NCBI RefSeq assembly: GCF_015277775.1
Contig: NZ_CP063849.1
Coordinates: 8,013,501 to 8,077,500 of the forward strand
Direction of reading: 5' to 3'
Source: Paludibaculum fermentans
Lineage (GTDB): Bacteria > Acidobacteriota > Terriglobia > Bryobacterales > Bryobacteraceae
Length of the DNA: 64,000 bases
Shown here: piece after piece, positions 59,572 through 64,000 of the stretch
How positions within the stretch are numbered: the stretch's first letter is position 1
Layout of the letters: the number at the start of each line of letters is the position of its first letter
Made by a program: the position numbers and the translations under genes
Notes under the pieces: generated by a model
Database searches by the model: none
Seen by the model: the letters and a program-made list of their open reading frames with translations, nothing else
What the model was told of the DNA's origin: nothing

Positions 59572-60624
59572 CTAGAACAGCCCGGCGGCCTTCAGGTCGA
59601 TCAGGGCGATCACCTGCTTGGTATGGCCGGTGTTGAAGAGAACATGGCGGCCCGAGTGGTCGAACGACGCGTGGGCGTGGCTCGGCCTGACCCCTTCGCG
59701 CAAACCCGAGGCCAGCAGGCGGCGGTTGTCCGTGGCCGATTCGATCAGCCACAGGTTGCCTTTGTTGTCGTCCGCTACAAGGAACTTCCCGTCGGGCCGG
59801 GCGTGCACGTGCCAGTAGTCGCCCGGCAGCAGGCGACTCTTCCCGTCGACATCGACAATGACGATTCCGACTTTGTCCATGATCATGGTCATTTCGCCGG
59901 TCTGCGGGACCCACGACTCGTGCGTCATCCATTCCTTCAAAGGGGTGACCCACTGCTTGGGATCGGTCGACGCATAGAACGGGCGGTTGGCGGAGCCGTC
60001 GTCGTTCACCAGCCAGCTGCGCTGCGGGGCGTAGCCGCCCGTCTCCCAGACATAGAAGATCAGCGGCAGGGTGGGGTGATGCTGGATGTGGCCGATGCGG
60101 AAGCCCTGGGTAATCACGGTCTTATAGCTGCCGGTGGCGATGTCCATCAGGCCGATCTCCCACGTCTTGGCGTCGCGCATCTTGCTGACGACCAATGACT
60201 TGAGGTCTGCCGTGAAGCTGGGCTGCTGATGCCCGCCCACATGCGGCATCGGGATGTCGCCGACGCGCCGCTCGCGGTTGGCGGCCAGGTCGAGCTCGGT
60301 CACCTGGGATCCGCGCATGTAATAGAGAAGATTGGCGTTCTTGGGATGAGGGCAGGCGGTATAGGGGGAAACGCCGTCGCCGGTGGTGACCTGGTGGACG
60401 GTGCGGGTCTTCATTTCCAGGCGGAAAATCTGGCTGCCGCCGGCGAAGATGACGTTGGAGTCGTCGGCCGTGAAGTTGGAAAAATGATAGTAGAGATTCA
60501 TCGAGAGGACGCCGGGCGCGGCGAATTCGAAGATCTCCAGGGAGCTCCTTGGATCCTTATAAGTCTGTGCAGATAATAGGGTTGAGGTCGCTAGCAGGGC
60601 GACGATTAGAGTGCGCGTTGGCAT
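59572..60624 (-). CDS. Secreted oligogalacturonate-lyase-like beta-propeller
   Basis: 350 residues from ATG 60622-60624; the frame is open upstream, but the signal peptide (RTLIVALLATSTLLSAQTYK) begins here. Seven-bladed propeller with the His-rich metal site of family 22 polysaccharide lyases: MPHVGGHQQPSFTADLKSLV, IGHIQHHPTLPLIFYVWETG, WMTHESWVPQTGEM, DYWHVHARPDGKFLVADDNK and SHAHASFDHSGRHVLFNTGH. The enzyme should cleave oligogalacturonides (pectin fragments) by beta-elimination, probably in the periplasm. It is divergent from rpmB. Confidence 0.85.
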   Translation of the reverse strand: MPTRTLIVALLATSTLLSAQTYKDPRSSLEIFEFAAPGVLSMNLYYHFSNFTADDSNVIFAGGSQIFRLEMKTRTVHQVTTGDGVSPYTACPHPKNANLLYYMRGSQVTELDLAANRERRVGDIPMPHVGGHQQPSFTADLKSLVVSKMRDAKTWEIGLMDIATGSYKTVITQGFRIGHIQHHPTLPLIFYVWETGGYAPQRSWLVNDDGSANRPFYASTDPKQWVTPLKEWMTHESWVPQTGEMTMIMDKVGIVIVDVDGKSRLLPGDYWHVHARPDGKFLVADDNKGNLWLIESATDNRRLLASGLREGVRPSHAHASFDHSGRHVLFNTGHTKQVIALIDLKAAGLF

Positions 60625-60647
60625 AACGGGTCTTATCAGTGTATAAT
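60618..60647 (+). promoter_or_regulatory. Promoter of rpmB-rpmG
   Basis: TTGGCA (60618-60623) and a perfect TATAAT (60642-60647) with an 18-base spacer, 51 bases before the rpmB start codon. This is the best sigma-70-type promoter I see in the window. Confidence 0.7.
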
Positions 60648-60698
60648 TCTTGGAAGGGATTCCCTGCATTCCCCGCCACATCGTAATCGGAGATCGAA

Positions 60699-60935
60699 AT
60701 GTCCAAGTATTGCCCTGTCACAGGTAAGAAGCCCGTCAGTGGGAACAGGGTGTCTCACGCCAACAACAAGACGAAGCGTGTGTTCGAACCGAACATGCAC
60801 GAGAAGCGCCTTTGGTCGCCGGCTTTGGGCCGGTTCATCCGGCTTCGCGTAAGCGCCCGCGGTCTGAGAACCATCGACAAGCTCGGCGTGGACACCGTTC
60901 TGGCCAACATGAAGAGCCAGGGCATCAAGTTCTAG
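60699..60935 (+). CDS. rpmB: 50S ribosomal protein L28
   Basis: 78 residues, complete. MSKYCPVTGKKPVSGNRVSH is the usual L28 start, then NNKTKRVFEPNMHEKRLWSP and FIRLRVSARGLRTIDKLG. Only one Cys of the possible zinc pairs is present, so this is a zinc-free form. GGAG stands 10 bases before the ATG. rpmG follows after 9 bases. Confidence 0.97.
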   Translation: MSKYCPVTGKKPVSGNRVSHANNKTKRVFEPNMHEKRLWSPALGRFIRLRVSARGLRTIDKLGVDTVLANMKSQGIKF

Positions 60936-60944
60936 GAGAATCCC

Positions 60945-61100
60945 ATGGCGCGCATCATCATCAAGCTCGTATCCACGGCTGGCACGGGTAGCTTCTACAC
61001 CACCACGAAGAACCCGAAGACCAAGACCGAGAAGATGCTCATCAAAAAGTTCGACCCCAAGATCCGCAAGCACGTTGACTTTAAGGAAGCCAAAGTCTAG
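60945..61100 (+). CDS. rpmG: 50S ribosomal protein L33
   Basis: 51 residues: [20 protein letters not shown], then [20 protein letters not shown] and [11 protein letters not shown]. The family pattern is complete and there are no Cys residues (zinc-free form). AGGAG from the end of rpmB precedes it at good distance. A terminator follows the stop by 30 bases, so rpmB-rpmG form a closed two-gene unit. Confidence 0.95.
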   Translation: MARIIIKLVSTAGTGSFYTTTKNPKTKTEKMLIKKFDPKIRKHVDFKEAKV

Positions 61101-61130
61101 CTGGCTTTCTTCGACGTTTCCTCCGCAACC

Positions 61131-61160
61131 AAAAAGGCCGCCCCGGTGGGCGGCCTTTTC
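61131..61160 (+). terminator. Intrinsic terminator after rpmG
   Basis: GGCCGCCC pairs with GGGCGGCC around a CGGT loop, flanked by AAAAA and TTTT. Confidence 0.92.
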
Positions 61161-61229
61161 GTATCTGGCCCCCCTGTCCAACTGCCCGCGCGGGCATTGC
61201 CCCTTCGCAAGACCTAGAATGAGGGTGTA

Positions 61230-62372
61230 ATGTACTGTTCGCCTCCACTGCTCGCCGTGCTGCTGTGTTCCGTCTGCCTGGCGCAGGACTCCGCCAGCCC
61301 GCGGGACCAGATGCAGGCTCACTTGGACGCCGGCCGCTACCCGCAGGCGATTCGGGTGATCCAGGCCGCCATCGCCAAGGATCCAAACAGCATCGGCTGG
61401 CAGTTCAATCTGGCCTACGCGCTCACCATGAATGGCCAGGACAGCGAAGCCATCGCAGCCTATAAACGCGTCCTCACCATGAACGATCCGCCCAAAGTGG
61501 ATCTCTCGCCCGCCCGGGCGAACCTGGCGCAGTTGCTGGTGAAGACCGGAGCCTTTCAGGAAGCCTTGCCGCTGCTGGAAGAGATGAGCCAGAAGCGGCC
61601 CACCGATCCGAAGCCGTTCTATCTGCTGGGCCGGGCCTACGCCGGGCTCGGCGACTGGGCGAAATCCACACCGGCCTTCGAGAAGGCGATCGAACTGGAT
61701 CCCAAAGACACGGCCACCATGCTGGAACTGGCCGACGTCTACGAACGTTCGAAGCAGCTCGAGAAAGCCGCGGCGATCTATGCCAAGCTGCCGGACGACC
61801 CGGCGGCGCAGGAGCGGCGCGGCGTCCTCCTGCTGCAGGCCGGCGACCTGCCGGGCGCGATCCAGAGCCTGGAGGCGGCCCGCGCGAAAAGCCCAACCAC
61901 GGCCGTCCAGTATGCCCTGGCCACCGCCTACCTGCGCGCCAAACAGCCGGAGAAGAGCCTCCCGCTGGCGGAGCAGATCGTGGCAGCCGAGCCCAATAAC
62001 TTCGACATGCGCATGTTCTATGGCCGGTTGCTGCGCGACCAGAAACGCTATGACGATGCCGTGAAGCAGTTCTATGTTGCGGTGAACGCGAAGAAAGATT
62101 CCCTCGAAGCCTGGAACGAATTCACCGCGATGCTCATCCTTCTGAAGAAGTACGATGCGGCGTTGACTGCGCTGGAGCAGGTGAAAGCCATGAACGGCGA
62201 GACACCGGCGTATTATTACTTCCGGGCCACCATGTTCGACGCAATGGCGCAGCACAAGCCGGCTTTGGAGAACTATCTGAAGTTTCTGTCGATCAGTGAG
62301 GGCAAGTTCCCGGACGAGGAATGGAAGGCCCGGCAGCGGGCCGATGCGCTCAAAAGGGTGGTGAATCGATGA
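61230..62372 (+). CDS. Secreted TPR-repeat protein
   Basis: 380 residues. A signal peptide (PPLLAVLLCSVCLAQ) is followed by a solenoid of about eight TPR units, for example IGWQFNLAYALTMNGQDSEA, PFYLLGRAYAGLGDWAKSTP, ATMLELADVYERSKQLEKAA, TAVQYALATAYLRAKQPEKS and FDMRMFYGRLLRDQKRYDDA. TPR solenoids act as assembly platforms, here outside the cytoplasm. The stop overlaps the next start (ATGA), so it is the first gene of a run of three secreted proteins. Confidence 0.9.
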   Translation: MYCSPPLLAVLLCSVCLAQDSASPRDQMQAHLDAGRYPQAIRVIQAAIAKDPNSIGWQFNLAYALTMNGQDSEAIAAYKRVLTMNDPPKVDLSPARANLAQLLVKTGAFQEALPLLEEMSQKRPTDPKPFYLLGRAYAGLGDWAKSTPAFEKAIELDPKDTATMLELADVYERSKQLEKAAAIYAKLPDDPAAQERRGVLLLQAGDLPGAIQSLEAARAKSPTTAVQYALATAYLRAKQPEKSLPLAEQIVAAEPNNFDMRMFYGRLLRDQKRYDDAVKQFYVAVNAKKDSLEAWNEFTAMLILLKKYDAALTALEQVKAMNGETPAYYYFRATMFDAMAQHKPALENYLKFLSISEGKFPDEEWKARQRADALKRVVNR

Positions 62373-62806
62373 GAGGGCGGTTGTGGTTGACGGCCATTCT
62401 GTTGGTGGGGTCCTCGCTTTTGCGGGCCGATGTGGAGGAGCTCAAAAAGGAGCCCGACCTGATCAAACGGTTTGATCGCTCGATCGAACTGGCTGAAGCC
62501 GAGGCAAAGACCGCGAATACGCTGGTGAAGGAAAACGGCAGCCGGACCGAACTGATGCGTGCGCTCACCGAGATCGGGGCCGCTACGAAGCTGGCGCTGG
62601 AGTCCCTGCGGGAGACCGGCAAGAAACCGGCCAAGCTGACCAAGCAGTATAAGAAAGGTGAGCTCAAGACGCAGGCGGTGATGCGGCAATTGAAGGATTT
62701 GGTGCTGGCGCTCGGCTTCGAAGACCGGCCGGCCGCCGAGAAGATCCGCGACGAAGTGACGGTGACGCACGAAGAGTTCCTGCTCGGCGTCATGACCGGG
62801 AAATGA
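62369..62806 (+). CDS. Small secreted helical protein, unknown function
   Basis: 145 residues from ATG 62369, which overlaps the TPR stop. A signal peptide (RLWLTAILLVGSSLLRADVE) leads into an all-helical region rich in Lys and Glu (LIKRFDRSIELAEAEAKTAN, LRETGKKPAKLTKQYKKGEL). No family recognised. The tight coupling to the TPR gene and the next secreted gene suggests a three-part periplasmic assembly. Confidence 0.75.
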   Translation: MRGRLWLTAILLVGSSLLRADVEELKKEPDLIKRFDRSIELAEAEAKTANTLVKENGSRTELMRALTEIGAATKLALESLRETGKKPAKLTKQYKKGELKTQAVMRQLKDLVLALGFEDRPAAEKIRDEVTVTHEEFLLGVMTGK

Positions 62807-62819
62807 GGAGGGACGAGGC

Positions 62820-63506
62820 ATGCGATTCCTATTGGCCCTGCTGCTGTTGGCCGCGCCGCTGGCGGCTCAAAAGGACTTTCTGACCGCCGATGAGACGGAC
62901 CAGGTCCGCATCGTGCAGGATCCCGACGAACGCCTGGCGCTGTATGTGAAGTTCGCCCAGCAACGGATCTCGCTCTTGGACCAGCTCTTCGCGAAGCAGA
63001 AGGCGGGCCGCAGCGGCCTGATCCACGACACGCTAGAGCAGTACACCGAGATCATGGACGCCATCGACTCCTACATCGACAACAGCATCCACAAGCAGAA
63101 GCCCCCGACGTCCATGGGCCTGGTCGCCAAGGCTCAAAAGGAGATGGTCGCCCAGCTCGAGAAGTTTGCTGAGCTCGATCCGCCGGACAAGGGCCGCTAT
63201 CAGTTCGCGCTCGATCAGGCGATTGAAACCACCAAGGACAGCGTGGAGATCAATGAGCAGGATCTGAAGACCCGCACCCACGATGTGGAGATGCGCGAAG
63301 CCGAACTGAAGAAGCAGCGCGAAGAGTTGCTCACTCCGCAGGGCAAGGAAGAGGCGCAGAAGCAGCAGACGCGCATCGCCTCGGAGAAGGAGGGCGTCGC
63401 TCCGGGCAAGAAGAAGCCGTCGCTGCTCAAGCCGGGCGAGAAGCTGGGCGAAAGCATCCCCGATCCCAAGAGCTCGAAGGACGACAAGGACGGCAAGAAG
63501 AAGTAG
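62820..63506 (+). CDS. Secreted helical protein with charged tail, unknown function
   Basis: 228 residues, 13 bases after the previous gene (GAGGAGGGACGAGG ahead of the ATG is a strong ribosome binding site). Signal peptide MRFLLALLLLAAPLAAQ. The body is helical and suggests coiled coil (ALYVKFAQQRISLLDQLFAK, VEMREAELKKQREELLTPQG). The tail is Lys/Asp-rich (SSKDDKDGKKK). No family is recognised. Probably works with the two genes before it. Confidence 0.75.
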   Translation: MRFLLALLLLAAPLAAQKDFLTADETDQVRIVQDPDERLALYVKFAQQRISLLDQLFAKQKAGRSGLIHDTLEQYTEIMDAIDSYIDNSIHKQKPPTSMGLVAKAQKEMVAQLEKFAELDPPDKGRYQFALDQAIETTKDSVEINEQDLKTRTHDVEMREAELKKQREELLTPQGKEEAQKQQTRIASEKEGVAPGKKKPSLLKPGEKLGESIPDPKSSKDDKDGKKK

Positions 63507-63516
63507 CCCCGCCCGG

Positions 63517-64000
63517 CTACGGTTCGACGTTCTTGAGGATGTGCTCCGTCAGCAGCCGGTCGCTCAACTGGTGCGACCCGCGCACGCCGAAATTCGTGGT
63601 GGTGATGACCACGACCATGTCGAGGGAGGGGAAGACCGCGACCTTGTTTCCGCCGTTGCCCTGCATCAGGAACGCGCCATATTTCTTCGTGCCCACCGGG
63701 AATGCCTTCACCCACCAGAGATAGCCATACTCGGTGTCGTCGTCCACCTCGGCATGAGGTTTGGTGGAGGCGGTCACCCACTCTTTGGAGACGATCTGCC
63801 GGCCGTTGGCCTGGCCCCCATGCAGGTACAGCAGCCCGAGCTGCAACAGGTCGCGGCTCCTCAGTTCCAGCCCGCCGCCGGTCTGCGCAATGCCCATCGG
63901 TGAAAACTGCCACTCCGCCTTCTTGATGCCCAGCGGAGCGAACAGATTGGCCTCCGCAAAGGCGGGTACAGTGGAGCGCGTCGCCCGCTCAATCACGCCG
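63517..64000 (-). CDS. Serine hydrolase (beta-lactamase class C/DD-peptidase-like), 3' part
   Basis: 161 codons of a gene that starts beyond the window. The C-terminal half of a class C beta-lactamase-like fold is visible: NLFAPLGIKKAEWQFSPMGI, TGGGLELRSRDLLQLGLLYL, YGYLWWVKAF, and the last active-site region MQGNGGNKVAVFPSLDMVVV. The first motif with the catalytic Ser (SxxK) must lie upstream of base 64000. Such proteins include esterases, peptidases and true lactamases. It is convergent with the helical secreted gene. Confidence 0.85.
   Translation of the reverse strand, partial: GVIERATRSTVPAFAEANLFAPLGIKKAEWQFSPMGIAQTGGGLELRSRDLLQLGLLYLHGGQANGRQIVSKEWVTASTKPHAEVDDDTEYGYLWWVKAFPVGTKKYGAFLMQGNGGNKVAVFPSLDMVVVITTTNFGVRGSHQLSDRLLTEHILKNVEP

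Noticed and set aside
1-64000. CRISPR arrays, tRNA or rRNA genes
   Set aside because: No regularly spaced identical repeats and no tRNA-like TTCRA-loop/acceptor arrangement or rRNA signature was found by reading; short ncRNAs cannot be excluded without a covariance search.

Overview
The window looks like chromosomal DNA of a high-GC acidobacterium, most likely of the Bryobacterales/Solibacter type. The support is a characteristic gene set: a TonB-dependent receptor with an N-terminal carboxypeptidase-regulatory domain, MacB/FtsX-type orphan permeases with a PadR regulator, a sigma factor coupled to a Ser/Thr kinase with a beta-propeller, a paired DUF1549/DUF1553 and DUF1501 operon, Reg_prop hybrid histidine kinases, DUF1080 and Gfo/Idh proteins with Tat signals, and a long RHS protein. 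The placement is inferred from gene content only; there is no rRNA or tRNA in the window.

Layout. 1-7.2 kb: 5' part of a permease with its PadR regulator (minus), a large TonB receptor, a PfpI-like protein, an alpha/beta hydrolase, then about 0.9 kb of gene debris. 7.2-19.4 kb is the accessory zone. It holds a small secreted protein, an RHS protein interrupted by an in-frame stop, an AT-rich lipoprotein downstream of the RHS tip, and a mosaic of IS66, IS110 and RAYT remnants with a largely intact group II intron and an AT-rich orphan secreted protein. Two ~240-bp near-identical segments lie in inverted orientation around the inner part of this mosaic.

19.4-35 kb: an ORF of the STGPRT type that runs in frame, without a stop, into an ABC-F ATPase; a GH26 mannanase-like enzyme; a secreted HExxH protein; an ECF sigma/kinase/DUF1080/cupin run; a diheme-type cytochrome; rhodanese; M13 peptidase; LacI regulator; AsmA-like protein; sugar-phosphate isomerase-like protein. 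35-47 kb: a zinc-ribbon/MBL/VOC fusion, a metallophosphoesterase, an ankyrin lipoprotein, a frameshifted bifunctional beta-oxidation gene, a thioesterase, a second orphan permease, an L-arabinose-isomerase-like enzyme and a Gfo/Idh oxidoreductase.

47-64 kb: a giant hybrid sensor kinase, the DUF1549/DUF1501 pair, DUF423, a metallophosphoesterase, adenylate kinase with an aminotransferase and an FAH-family hydrolase upstream, an oligogalacturonate-lyase-like propeller, rpmB-rpmG, three small secreted proteins in a row and the 3' part of a serine hydrolase. The functional theme outside housekeeping is plant-polysaccharide and sugar use (TonB receptor, GH26, oligogalacturonate lyase, isomerases, Gfo/Idh, DUF1080, LacI). 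The most unusual parts are the RHS/IS island and the hairpin-led STGPRT ORF with its dispersed repeat modules.
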